64,000 nt of DNA from contig NZ_MSCO01000001.1 of the NCBI RefSeq assembly GCF_002954705.1, forward strand, positions 1,957,409 through 2,021,408, given 5' to 3'. Positions 22,941 to 35,270 of this stretch are shown in pieces. How positions within the stretch are numbered: position 1 is the stretch's first letter; each line of letters opens with the position of its first letter. The position numbers were made by a program, and so were the translations under genes. Source of the stretch: Aliivibrio sifiae. GTDB lineage: Bacteria > Pseudomonadota > Gammaproteobacteria > Enterobacterales > Vibrionaceae. The notes under the pieces were generated by a model, which saw only the letters and a list, made by a program, of their open reading frames with translations, did not search any database and was not told where the DNA came from.

Positions 22941-24458
22941 ATGAAAAGGAAAGCTATGCTACCTGATGGGCCAGATTGGACCTTTCAAATATTAGAGCAA
23001 TATCATGTAGAGATAAAAAAGGTCGCACAACACTACCGCCTTGATACTTACCCTAATCAGATTGAGATAATCACGGCTGAACAAATGATGGATGCCTACT
23101 CTAGCGTAGGTATGCCAATCAACTATCATCATTGGTCTTTTGGTAAAAAATTTATCCAAACAGAACAAAATTATAAACACGGCCAAATGGGCTTAGCGTA
23201 TGAAATTGTTATTAACTCATCGCCGTGTATTGCCTATCTAATGGAAGAAAACACCATAACAATGCAAGCCTTGGTAATGGCTCATGCGTGTTATGGACAT
23301 AACTCTTTTTTTAAAGGAAATTACCTTTTCCAAACATGGACAGACGCCAGCTCTATTGTTGATTACTTACTGTTTGCTCAACAATACCTAACTCAGTGTG
23401 AAGAAAAGTACGGTGCAGATGAGGTAGAAAAAATCCTCGACTCTTGCCATGCATTAATGAATTACGGTGTTGATCGCTATAAACGTCCTGAGAAAATTTC
23501 TATCGCAGAAGAGAAAATCCGTCAAGAAGACAGAGAGTCTTACCTTCAATCTCAAGTCAATGATCTATGGCGAACCGTACCAAAATCAAAAGAAGAAAAC
23601 AGCGAAGAAAAAATACGATTCCCTTCTGAGCCTCAAGAAAATATTCTTTATTTTATTGAAAAACACGCTCCATTACTTGAGTCATGGCAACGAGAAGTCG
23701 TCAGAATCATAAGAAAAATCAGCCAGTATTTTTACCCTCAAAAACAAACCCAAGTAATGAATGAAGGATGGGCAACCTTCTGGCACTACACTATTTTGAA
23801 CCATTTATATGATGACGGACTCGTCTCTGAAAAATTCATTTTAGAATTCTTACACAGCCATACAAATGTCGTAGCGCAACCGGCTTACAATAGTCCTTAT
23901 TACAGTGGCATTAATCCATACGCGTTAGGCTTTGCTATGTTCCAAGACATCCGCCGAATTTGCGAAGAACCGACAGATGAAGATAAAGAATGGTTTCCTG
24001 AATTAGCGGGGAGTGACTGGCTTGATGCTGTCCATTTTGCAATGCATAACTTCAAAGATGAAAGCTTTATTAGTCAGTATTTATCGCCAAAGCTTATTCG
24101 TGAATTTAAATTATTTTCAATTCTAGATAACGATAAAAATAAGCATATTGAAGTCAACGCGATTCACGATGAAACAGGCTATCGAGAAATAAGAGAAAAG
24201 TTAGCGGCTCAATATAATCTAAGTAATTTAGAACCTAATATTCAAGTATGGAATGTGGATGTGAGAGGAGACCGATCTTTAACACTCCGACACATCCCTC
24301 ACAATAGAATTCCATTAGATAAGAGTCATGCTGAAGTAATGAAACATTTACACCGTTTATGGGGATTTGATGTCGTACTTGAAGAAGTTATCTCATTTAA
24401 TCGCGCAGAGATTATTTCTTCTTGTCCAAAGCGTAATTATTACAATACCAGTATTTAA
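22941..24458 (+). CDS. spoVR: SpoVR-family protein (YcgB)
   Basis: A 505-residue SpoVR-like protein. The family is named for a Bacillus cortex gene, but in non-sporulating bacteria it travels with PrkA and YeaH. Visible: WTFQILEQYHVEI near the start, HACYGHNSFFKGNYLF with closely spaced His residues, and MNEGWATFWHYTI with the EGWA motif. These His/Glu patches look like a possible metal site, which is inference. AGGAGG lies 5 bases before the ATG. Ends in a strong shared terminator. Confidence 0.93.
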   Translation: MKRKAMLPDGPDWTFQILEQYHVEIKKVAQHYRLDTYPNQIEIITAEQMMDAYSSVGMPINYHHWSFGKKFIQTEQNYKHGQMGLAYEIVINSSPCIAYLMEENTITMQALVMAHACYGHNSFFKGNYLFQTWTDASSIVDYLLFAQQYLTQCEEKYGADEVEKILDSCHALMNYGVDRYKRPEKISIAEEKIRQEDRESYLQSQVNDLWRTVPKSKEENSEEKIRFPSEPQENILYFIEKHAPLLESWQREVVRIIRKISQYFYPQKQTQVMNEGWATFWHYTILNHLYDDGLVSEKFILEFLHSHTNVVAQPAYNSPYYSGINPYALGFAMFQDIRRICEEPTDEDKEWFPELAGSDWLDAVHFAMHNFKDESFISQYLSPKLIREFKLFSILDNDKNKHIEVNAIHDETGYREIREKLAAQYNLSNLEPNIQVWNVDVRGDRSLTLRHIPHNRIPLDKSHAEVMKHLHRLWGFDVVLEEVISFNRAEIISSCPKRNYYNTSI

Positions 24459-24483
24459 TACTTACCCTAACTATTACATATAC

Positions 24484-24519
24484 AAAAAAGCCTTGAAGTA
24501 TCACTACTTCAAGGCTTTT
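24484..24519 (+). terminator. bidirectional spoVR/icd terminator
   Basis: A perfect stem AAGCCTTGAAGTA / TACTTCAAGGCTT with a 4-base loop and A/T tracts on both sides, between converging genes. Confidence 0.9.
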
Positions 24520-24558
24520 CATCTTAACCGCGCTTTATTATAAAGACGTTATTCGATA

Positions 24559-26787
<2,229 letters not shown>

Positions 26788-26957
26788 TTAATTTCCCTAT
26801 TTAATCCACAAAACCCACAACAAAACGTATAATGAATTTTGTAATTTACCGACTTTATTTTTATTAGTCTCTTGTTTCACGCGCGTACTATAGCGAAAAG
26901 CGGCGAACTTTAAAACTAAACACCACAAAAGCTTTACAATTTTGCAAGGTAGTTAAC

Positions 26958-27578
26958 ATGACATTCAAGCGTTCTCCAAATTGGAAAAAACCGGCCTTTA
27001 AGAAAAAAAACACCCAAAAGCCACGCCCTGCGCCAAAAGATCGTAAAGTCCTTATCTTTAATAAACCTTTTGATGTACTGAGTCAATTTACCGATGACCA
27101 ACATCGTCAGACTCTCGCAGATTTTATTTCAGTAAAAGACGTTTATGCCGCTGGTCGCCTCGATCGCGACAGTGAAGGTTTATTAATTCTAACTAATGAT
27201 GGTGTGCTTCAAGCTCGCTTAACACAACCAGAATCTAAGTCCCCAAAAACATACTGGGTACAAGTAGAAGGTGCACCAACAGAAGACGATTTAGAAAAAC
27301 TTCGTCAAGGTATTGAGTTAAAAGATGGTATGACTCTCCCTGCTAAAGTTGAAATTATCGACACTCCTGATTTATGGGAGCGTAATCCTCCCGTTAGATT
27401 TCGTGCTGCCATTCCAACAACATGGATAGCACTTACCATTATTGAAGGACGTAACCGCCAAGTTCGTCGCATGACTGCACATATTGGGTTTCCGACATTA
27501 CGTTTAATCCGCTATTCAATGGGAGAGTGGACTATTAAGGATGTCCCTCATGGTGAATGGAAAGAAGTCTCACTTTAG
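26958..27578 (+). CDS. rluE: 23S rRNA pseudouridine synthase RluE
   Basis: Makes pseudouridine at position 2457 of 23S rRNA (E. coli numbering). The 206-residue product has a basic N-terminal tail (about residues 1-28), the RsuA/RluB/E/F catalytic motif GRLDRDSEGLL with the active-site Asp, and the EGRNRQVRRM signature. There is no S4 domain, which fits RluE. It lies next to icd, as in E. coli. Intact. Confidence 0.94.
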   Translation: MTFKRSPNWKKPAFKKKNTQKPRPAPKDRKVLIFNKPFDVLSQFTDDQHRQTLADFISVKDVYAAGRLDRDSEGLLILTNDGVLQARLTQPESKSPKTYWVQVEGAPTEDDLEKLRQGIELKDGMTLPAKVEIIDTPDLWERNPPVRFRAAIPTTWIALTIIEGRNRQVRRMTAHIGFPTLRLIRYSMGEWTIKDVPHGEWKEVSL

Positions 27579-27678
27579 AGCAACAGATTCAAATGTAAAA
27601 AATAAGTTAAAAACAACTGTCCGTTTGAGGTTTTTTAACTTAACATAAAGAAAACACGAGAAGAATAAAGGAATAAAT

Positions 27679-27852
27679 ATGAACATAATCATCAAGGTAG
27701 CAGGGATTGCTAGCGTATTATTTTTAAGTGCTTGTGCTCCTGCAGATAGAGAAGACATTAACTCTGTTGAATTAACAAATGAGCACTATGATAATCAAGA
27801 AAAACAGCAACAAAACTGCATGTTGACAGGTGAAATTGGTTGCGCAAACTAG
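27679..27852 (+). CDS. small lipoprotein (57 aa)
   Basis: A short gene with AAAGGA about 8 bases before the ATG and a strong terminator right after the stop. The product starts MNIIIKVAGIASVLFLSAC: a short signal peptide with lipobox LSAC, so Cys19 should be lipidated. The mature part is polar (DREDINSVEL...), with two more Cys residues near the C-terminus that could pair. I do not recognise a family. It stands alone between rluE and the converging 90-residue gene. Confidence 0.65.
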   Translation: MNIIIKVAGIASVLFLSACAPADREDINSVELTNEHYDNQEKQQQNCMLTGEIGCAN

Positions 27853-27866
27853 GCATACTGTAATAT

Positions 27867-27906
27867 AAAAAAGGGCTAATAGTATTAATACTATTAGCCC
27901 TTTTTT
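27867..27906 (+). terminator. perfect 20+20 base palindromic terminator
   Basis: A perfect, loop-less inverted repeat of 40 bases centred at 27886/27887, with A6 at the left and T6 at the right, so it can end transcription from both the small lipoprotein gene and the converging gene. Confidence 0.9.
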
Positions 27907-27942
27907 ATTTCTAATACCAATTACACGCAATCGTTATTACGA

Positions 27943-28215
27943 TTATTCATCACCCATAAAACTCATGTCTGGTAATGACTCTAAATTTTCTTTATAACGC
28001 TTTTGGTTAAATTCAGCGCCATTCTTCATCACATCAAACACTTCAACAGCCAAAGCGCACGCCATCATTTCAATCGCATCTTCACGAGGATTACCCGTCA
28101 TAACTAGACGCATTAGCGTCTCTTTTACTGTGATTGGGCTACCGTCTTCAATTTGATTCTTTACGGTTTCGATCAGTGTTTCTTCCGTCATGAAATCGTC
28201 TTGTTGGTCTGTCAT
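27943..28215 (-). CDS. small conserved protein, DUF1841-like (tentative)
   Basis: A 90-residue acidic, helical protein (MTDQQDDFMTEETLIE...). The central pattern VKETLMRLVMTGNPREDAI, followed by ALAVEVFDVMKNG and a Y..NLESLP ending, resembles DUF1841 proteins, but this is a recollected pattern, not a search. ATG 28215 is chosen because GAGAAG lies just upstream; the open frame extends four codons further to a GTG. Single gene; function unknown. Confidence 0.6.
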   Translation of the reverse strand: MTDQQDDFMTEETLIETVKNQIEDGSPITVKETLMRLVMTGNPREDAIEMMACALAVEVFDVMKNGAEFNQKRYKENLESLPDMSFMGDE

Positions 28216-28276
28216 CTTACTTCTCACTTAATAATTTCGCCTACTATGCCATAAATGAAAAAAAGAGTGTTCATAA

Positions 28277-28612
28277 TTATTTCGTGTTAAACATTTTCTT
28301 TCCGCTTTTATCTTGATCTGACCAGAAATTAATGTTGAATTGAGCATCATCACTTAATTCGACTCTATGCCAGTATTGAGGAGGGCTTGTTGCAAATTGT
28401 CCTGCATTAATAACGACTTTAACTTCAGGCTCAGTAGCCTCTGAATCTGCAAAACCATAATAAGTCACCACACCTTCCATAACGCATATCTGACCAAATA
28501 CTTCAGCAGCCGTATTATGGTGAGAAAGCAATGCATCAGGGACGTTGTCTTTAGTGAAAAACGGGGTAGAACGTTGGATTGTCCAATTTTGTGGGATACG
28601 TAAATGACTCAT
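28277..28612 (-). CDS. DUF1971 (YeaR/TehB-like cupin) protein
   Basis: A 111-residue DUF1971 protein with the family pattern LRIPQNWTIQRSTPFFTKDNVPDALLSHHNT and PPQYWHRVELSDDAQFNINFW, a small cupin-like fold. E. coli YeaR is induced by nitrate and nitric oxide. GGAGAATTATT precedes the ATG. It lies 58 bases downstream of the truncated fpr and close to the norR remnant, so it may be part of a former NO/nitrate-response group. Coding frame intact; upstream transcription may have been changed by the fpr deletion. Confidence 0.8.
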   Translation of the reverse strand: MSHLRIPQNWTIQRSTPFFTKDNVPDALLSHHNTAAEVFGQICVMEGVVTYYGFADSEATEPEVKVVINAGQFATSPPQYWHRVELSDDAQFNINFWSDQDKSGKKMFNTK

Positions 28613-28670
28613 AATAATTCTCCAAATAATTTTTGTTTTCTAACGTAATTTGTAATTCAGTTATCTATTA

Positions 28671-29384
28671 TTACCAATAATTCTCCGAACTAAACTGCCC
28701 TATTTTTCTACGCAGATGTTTATTGAACCCTAGTTCTTGTAACGCCTTTGATGTGTCTTTAACCATGTTTGGATTGCCACAAATGTATAAGAAACTATGC
28801 GTTGTACTAAGCTGACATTTGGCGTTGTGTTCAAGCTCTCCATTGAGCAACAAAGACGGGATTCGTCCACATAAAGTTCCGGTGACATGTTCTCTAGAAA
28901 TAATTGGGACATAATGGAACCTCTTCTCATATCGATTAAGTAATGATTGAATACGTTCTTGATAAATTAATTCAGACTCTGTTCTCACGGCGTGAACAAG
29001 TACAATATTTTTAAATCGTGCACCTAATGAAGGCGTTTCTAATATTGAAATAAATGGCCCAATCGCCGTTCCTGTTGATAATAGCCATAAATCATCCACA
29101 TTTTGAGGGACTTCATCCGTAGTCATAAAACCTGCCGCCTCATTACCAACAAAAATTTCATCACCCGAGTTAAGCGATTGAAGACGAGGAGATAACTCTC
29201 CACTGTCATCAGCGATGATCAGAAACTCCATCTGTTGGTGTCCTTCAGCCTGCTTTGGGTTATTCACAATGGAATACGCCCTTCTAACCCAACCACCATT
29301 TTCATCAGGTAATGCTAACTTGGTAAATTGCCCAGCTTGATACGCTTCAATTGGTGCTTCCACAAATAAAACCTTGAGTGAAGA
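28671..29384 (-). pseudogene. fpr: 5'-truncated ferredoxin/flavodoxin-NADP reductase
   Basis: The frame matches E. coli Fpr from about its residue 18 to the exact C-terminus: AGQFTKLALPDE, the FAD motif RRAYSIVN, LSTGTAIGPF, CGNPNMV and the terminal ENYW. The first strand of the FAD domain and the native start are missing. Upstream of about 29384 the open frame (to 29480) continues into DNA that is the antisense of norR. Any product would carry about 32 foreign residues at its N-terminus and lack the native promoter. Probably non-functional, though a weakly active chimera cannot be excluded. Confidence 0.8.
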
Positions 29385-29913
29385 AGTAAAAAATGGGCAC
29401 TTTAGAGCGGACTTGTACCATCGTCTCAGTGTGTTTCCTATTTTTGTGCCACCACTGAGAGACAGAGATAATGACATCACTTTACTTACTGGTTATTTTG
29501 CTGAAAAAAACCGCATTAAATTAGGCGGTTCAAGTATACGTATTACCCCTGAAGCCATCGAGTTACTTAATGCTTACTCATGGCCGGGAAATATTCGAGA
29601 ATTAGAACACGTCATCAGCAGAGCTGCAGTACTTTCTAGAGCGCAAAGAAATGATTCTGATTTGATACTCACCCCTGTGCATTTCTCGATAAAAAAAGAC
29701 ACGAACACTGAAAGCAAACTGATTGAACAAAAAGACAGCATCAGCCTTGAAAAAACAACAGATTTACGTTCTGCTACTGATGAATTTCAAGCTACTTTAA
29801 TAAAAAAAACATACCTAGAGCAGCAACAAAATTGGGCAGCAACAGCACGAGTCTTACAGCTTGATACGGGAAATTTACATCGTTTAGCGAAACGCTTAAA
29901 TTTAAAGGACTAA
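29371..29913 (+). pseudogene. norR: 5'-truncated NO-responsive regulator NorR
   Basis: The 3' part of a sigma-54 activator. It begins abruptly at LSEEVKNGHFRADLYHRLSVF, which matches the last third of the AAA+ domain of NorR, then has SWPGNIRELEHVISRAAVLSR and a complete C-terminal Fis-type HTH (NWAATARVLQLDTGNLHRLAKRLN). The NO-sensing GAF domain, the Walker A and B motifs and the GAFTGA loop are absent. The first codons of the remnant overlap the truncated end of fpr, so one deletion removed both 5' ends. Confidence 0.85.
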
Positions 29914-30030
29914 ATCAACATAAATAACCCTAACTTCACAGATATAATTATGTGATTTTAGTCTCGGATCTGTCCCCAGCATATTCTTTCTGTTAGAATC
30001 TGCCTCAAGTTTTATTAGTGGTGTTAAAGA

Positions 30031-31155
30031 ATGTCAGACAACAGCCAAAAGAAAGTCATCGTCGGTATGTCCGGTGGTGTAGATTCTTCAGTATCAGCCT
30101 ACCTACTTCAGCAACAAGGATACCAAGTTGAAGGTCTTTTCATGAAAAACTGGGAAGAAGATGACAACGAGGAATATTGTACCGCTGCCGAAGATTTAGC
30201 CGATGCACAAGCCGTGTGTGACAAATTAGGGATTCACCTTCACACCATTAACTTTGCTGCTGAATATTGGGACAACGTTTTTGAATATTTCCTAGAAGAA
30301 TACAAAGCGGGCCGTACGCCAAACCCAGATATTCTTTGTAATAAAGAAATCAAATTTAAAGCTTTCTTAGAATTTGCAGATGAAGTACTAGATGCAGATT
30401 TCATCGCTATGGGTCACTACGTTCGTCGTACTTTCCCAACAGCCGAAGAAATTGCCAATGGTGCTAAGCCAGAAATGCTTCGTGGTTTGGATTCAAATAA
30501 AGATCAAAGCTACTTCCTATACACATTAAGCTCAGATCAAGTATCTCGTAGCTTATTCCCTGTTGGTGAGCTTGAAAAACCTGAAGTACGCCGCATTGCT
30601 GAAGAGCAAGATTTGATCACAGCGAAGAAAAAAGATTCTACTGGTATCTGCTTTATCGGTGAGCGTAAATTCACTGAATTTTTAGGCAAATACTTACCAG
30701 CACAACCAGGTAATATTGAAACACCTGACGGTAAGGTCATTGGACAACACCAAGGGTTGATGTACCACACGCTTGGCCAACGTAAAGGTCTACATATCGG
30801 CGGTTCTAAAGGCGGCGGTGGCAATGAAGACCCATGGTTCGTTGGTGAGAAAGATTTAAAACGTAACGTGTTAATTGCTGTTCAAGGCAAAGATCACCCA
30901 TTACTGAAATCTCAAGGTTTATTAGCGTCTCAACTTGATTGGGTTGATCGCACGCCGATTAAAGCACCATTAAGCTGCACAGTAAAAACACGTTACCGTC
31001 AAACGGATATCCCTTGTACTATCATCCCTATCGATGATGAAAACATTAAAGTGATCTTTGATGAAGCACAAATTGCGGTAACTCCAGGTCAATCTGCAGT
31101 TTTCTACTTAGGTGAAGTTTGCCTAGGTGGCGGTATTATTGAAGAGCGTATTTAA
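30031..31155 (+). CDS. mnmA: tRNA-specific 2-thiouridylase MnmA
   Basis: Adds sulfur to U34 of Lys, Glu and Gln tRNAs. The 374-residue product has the PP-loop [10 protein letters not shown] (about residues 12-21), the catalytic cysteines in [13 protein letters not shown] and [12 protein letters not shown], and the tRNA-binding [11 protein letters not shown]. It is followed by hflD after 11 bases, the conserved order mnmA-hflD-purB. Intact. Confidence 0.97.
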   Translation: MSDNSQKKVIVGMSGGVDSSVSAYLLQQQGYQVEGLFMKNWEEDDNEEYCTAAEDLADAQAVCDKLGIHLHTINFAAEYWDNVFEYFLEEYKAGRTPNPDILCNKEIKFKAFLEFADEVLDADFIAMGHYVRRTFPTAEEIANGAKPEMLRGLDSNKDQSYFLYTLSSDQVSRSLFPVGELEKPEVRRIAEEQDLITAKKKDSTGICFIGERKFTEFLGKYLPAQPGNIETPDGKVIGQHQGLMYHTLGQRKGLHIGGSKGGGGNEDPWFVGEKDLKRNVLIAVQGKDHPLLKSQGLLASQLDWVDRTPIKAPLSCTVKTRYRQTDIPCTIIPIDDENIKVIFDEAQIAVTPGQSAVFYLGEVCLGGGIIEERI

Positions 31156-31166
31156 GGAGCCCAAAC

Positions 31167-31784
31167 GTGGCGAACACTTTATTTGACAGAACCATTGCAT
31201 TTGCTGGCATTTGCCAAGCGGCAAGCTTAGTACAAAAAATGGCGAAAGATGGACACTGTGATCAAGCTGCGTTTGATACTGCGATTCAATCTATTTTAGA
31301 AACCAATCCAAATAATACCGTTGCGGTATACGGCAATGAAGCTAATTTGCGTATTGGTTTGGAATGTCTAGTTCGAGATTTTGATAACACTCCTGCGGGC
31401 AGTGAATTAACTCGCTACTTAATCAGTTTAATGGCATTAGAACGTAAGCTTGCTGGTCATAGAGATGGCATGAGTAAGCTTGGTGAACGTATTGGTACTA
31501 TTGAACGTCAACTTGAACATTTTGACATTCATGACGAACAAATGCTTAGTAACATCGCCAGCATTTACTTAGATGTGATCAGCCCTATGGGCCCTCGCAT
31601 TCAAGTTACTGGTACACCATCAATCTTACAGCAACCAATGACACAGCATAAAGTGCGCTCTCTGTTACTTTCAGGTATTCGTTCTGCTGTGTTATGGCGA
31701 CAAACAGGTGGCAAACGTCGCCACTTAATTTTTGGCCGTAAGAAAATGGTTGAGCAAGCAAAAATTATTTTAGCTCGAATTTAA
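31167..31784 (+). CDS. hflD: HflD (YcfC) membrane-associated protein
   Basis: A 205-residue all-helical protein. E. coli HflD is a peripheral membrane protein that affects lambda CII stability; its housekeeping role is unclear. The start is GTG 31167 with AAGGAG 7 bases upstream. The family pattern [15 protein letters not shown] and the C-terminal [13 protein letters not shown] are present. It lies between mnmA and purB, as in E. coli. A terminator follows before purB. Confidence 0.94.
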   Translation: MANTLFDRTIAFAGICQAASLVQKMAKDGHCDQAAFDTAIQSILETNPNNTVAVYGNEANLRIGLECLVRDFDNTPAGSELTRYLISLMALERKLAGHRDGMSKLGERIGTIERQLEHFDIHDEQMLSNIASIYLDVISPMGPRIQVTGTPSILQQPMTQHKVRSLLLSGIRSAVLWRQTGGKRRHLIFGRKKMVEQAKIILARI

Positions 31785-31789
31785 AAAAT

Positions 31790-31822
31790 TAAAGCCTACT
31801 TGAGTTTCAGGTAGGCTTTTTC
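31790..31822 (+). terminator. hflD terminator
   Basis: A hairpin with outer stem AAAGCCTAC / GTAGGCTTT and an inner TGA/TCA pair, then a short T run, between hflD and purB. Confidence 0.75.
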
Positions 31823-31846
31823 CTTTAACCTTTTATACATATCTAG

Positions 31847-33226
<1,380 letters not shown>

Positions 33227-33246
33227 TTTTACAGTGAAGTATTATT

Positions 33247-33274
33247 AAGGCTGACATAGTGTCAGCCTTTTTTT
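33247..33274 (+). terminator. purB terminator
   Basis: A stem AAGGCTGACA / TGTCAGCCTT with a 3-base loop and seven T residues. Confidence 0.9.
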
Positions 33275-33292
33275 ATGTCTTTCATATCAAAA

Positions 33293-34150
33293 CTAGAAAC
33301 CACTAAACTTCTTTCTATATTGATTTGGCGTCAGGTGTTTATAATCCTTAAATAAGCGATTAAAATTAGTTTGATTTCTATACCCCACCTGCTCTGCCAC
33401 AATTCCAATAGGTAAACGACTGTGAGTCAGTAAATTAGCCGCATGATTTAATCTGAATTTTTTCAAATATTGACTAAAACTTTCACCAAAATGTGATTGG
33501 AATAGTCGATGGACAGTACTTTCACTTGCACAAAGGTGATTGGCAACATTCAGTAATGTAATTGTATTTTGGTAGTTATCATCAATATACTTACAAACAA
33601 GGTCAATTTTCTCTTTTCCTTCTTTATCTATCGCTTCTTGTTTTGAAAATAATTGAAGTTGCTTAGTCTCTTTATCTGAACATAGACAACCTAATATCTG
33701 CATTAAATATCCAAGATCATCAAAGACCGAACCTTTAAATAACTTCCCTATTAATTGATAAACATCTTCTGCTGTGGATTTTGAAAAACACAGTCCATTA
33801 CTAGAGCGTTTTAATAATTCAGCCATTCTCCTTAATTCTGTACAACTAAATATCATGTTTTCAACCCAATCTTTTGGTAGCCAAATGATATGAGACTCAC
33901 ACTGACGTTCATTATTTTCATCTAATAATTCAATAGCATGTGGCATCTTAGGGGGAATTAACCATAACGTATTATTTTCTATTTCTCCTTCAAAATGACC
34001 GACCATACCTTGAGCATTATTTTTTCGAAACAAAACAAGTTCATATTCATGATGAAAGTGCCAATGATAGCTTTTTTCAACACCATCAATCTTTTTATAA
34101 CGCCAAGATGAACCAAGTCGGATAGGAACTCTTTCAAGATTCGCTTTCAT
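33293..34150 (-). CDS. AraC-family transcriptional regulator
   Basis: A 285-residue regulator with an N-terminal cupin-like ligand domain (YHWHFHHEYELVLF, about residues 27-40) and a C-terminal double HTH of the AraC/XylS type (ITLLNVANHLCASESTVHR ... LPIGIVAEQVGYRNQTNFNRLFK). Ligand unknown. ATG 34150 is preferred over the TTG one codon earlier; GGAG lies 8 bases upstream. It is divergent from a 64-residue ORF, which is a possible target. Confidence 0.88.
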   Translation of the reverse strand: MKANLERVPIRLGSSWRYKKIDGVEKSYHWHFHHEYELVLFRKNNAQGMVGHFEGEIENNTLWLIPPKMPHAIELLDENNERQCESHIIWLPKDWVENMIFSCTELRRMAELLKRSSNGLCFSKSTAEDVYQLIGKLFKGSVFDDLGYLMQILGCLCSDKETKQLQLFSKQEAIDKEGKEKIDLVCKYIDDNYQNTITLLNVANHLCASESTVHRLFQSHFGESFSQYLKKFRLNHAANLLTHSRLPIGIVAEQVGYRNQTNFNRLFKDYKHLTPNQYRKKFSGF

Positions 34151-34315
34151 CAATGAATCTCCGCTGCTAAATAATGTTACAACCTGCCTAAATAGTACTA
34201 TTTATTGATAATTTAAATAGCCATTGATGGAAAAGTATTACTAATAGATAAGTTAATGCTCTTTTTATCATTTCCTCTTCTTATTATAAAAATACACAAC
34301 GAAGAGGATTATGTT

Positions 34316-34510
34316 ATGAATAGAATAAGAGCAATAATCAAACAAGCAATTGAGAGTAATCGTAAAGAATGGGTCGCATTAATTACTTATGGATATGGTG
34401 TTCGCTATGATTCTACATGGCGATATTTTGGTTACCAATCTAAATACACATACACAATGGATCTTCAGCAAAATTTGCAACAGTTACCAACAATCTCAAA
34501 TACCCATTAA
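34316..34510 (+). CDS. hypothetical small protein (64 aa)
   Basis: MNRIRAIIKQAIESNRKEW...; no family recognised. The start at ATG 34316 has GAAGAGGA upstream. The N-terminal half is a basic amphipathic helix, the middle is rich in aromatic residues (YGYGVRYDSTWRYFGYQS). It is divergent from the AraC regulator with about 165 bases between starts. It could be a real small protein; codon use does not contradict that, but there is no independent support. Confidence 0.5.
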   Translation: MNRIRAIIKQAIESNRKEWVALITYGYGVRYDSTWRYFGYQSKYTYTMDLQQNLQQLPTISNTH

Positions 34511-34513
34511 TAA

Positions 34514-34551
34514 AAAAGCGCCAACATAAATATAATTATGGTGGCGCTTAA
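34514..34551 (-). terminator. terminator of the broken lipoprotein gene
   Basis: A hairpin with outer stem AAGCGCCA / TGGCGCTT. The T run is on the minus strand, so it mainly serves the lipoprotein gene at 34572-35001. Confidence 0.7.
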
Positions 34552-34571
34552 CTATACAAAGCAATAATAAA

Positions 34572-35001
34572 TTACATCACACACGCTTGCATTTCTTTTG
34601 CACTTTCAACGCCCTTCTCTATCAAGCTTTGTGCTTCTTGATTTGAAATCGTCGACATTACTTTGTTCATTAGTTTTTCAGCATTTGATTCTGATGATGC
34701 TTCAACTAAACAGCTATAAGCATTGGCAATGTGCTCTTGAATTTCGACTAATGCTTTAGGATTACTGTAATCCGCATTTAGCGCTTCATCGATTGACTCT
34801 GCAAACTCAGTTGCTGAATCAGCAGCATCACCGAATTGTTCAATATTTAGTACATCCAGATCTACTGATCTCTAATTTAGATTGAGCCATATCAACAGCC
34901 TTATTTGCTGCATCTTGTGCTTTATCAATCGCTTCACTTGCGTCATCACACCCAACTAAAGCAACGCTAAACAACAAAGGCACCAATAATTTTTTGTTCA
35001 T
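34572..35001 (-). pseudogene. frameshifted lipoprotein gene
   Basis: The first frame starts at ATG 35001 with a lipoprotein signal (MNKKLLVPLLFSVALVGC) and continues ASEAIDKAQDAANKAVDMAQSKLE before stopping near 34840. A second frame, shifted by one base at about 34862-34872, continues DVLNIEQFGDAADSATEFAESI and runs to TAA at 34572, just before the terminator. Joined, they give about 140 residues of one acidic helical lipoprotein. Leaving out ten bases at the junction (GATCAGTAGA) restores a smooth frame (KLDLDVLNIE), so an insertion is possible. Function unknown. Confidence 0.65.
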
Positions 35002-35270
35002 TCTTTGTCTCACTATAAATTTACGAATATAAACAATGCCAATCAAAATAATACTTACTAGCATTGGTACAAAGCAGATTAACAGAAAATAACTTAATCA
35101 AGAGATTTATCATATACCTTAAAGATTATAAATAAATATAAATTACCCTTTATGAACTCAATCTGAACATTTTATAATTTTTATCCTAAAACCGCTCTAT
35201 TTACCCTAATGAATATTTATTTTTAGTCGATAAGTAATTCTATAAAACTATTTTTATCATTAGGGGCATT

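Noticed and set aside
28730-28930. A 66-codon frame inside fpr
   Set aside because: Shadow of fpr in another frame.
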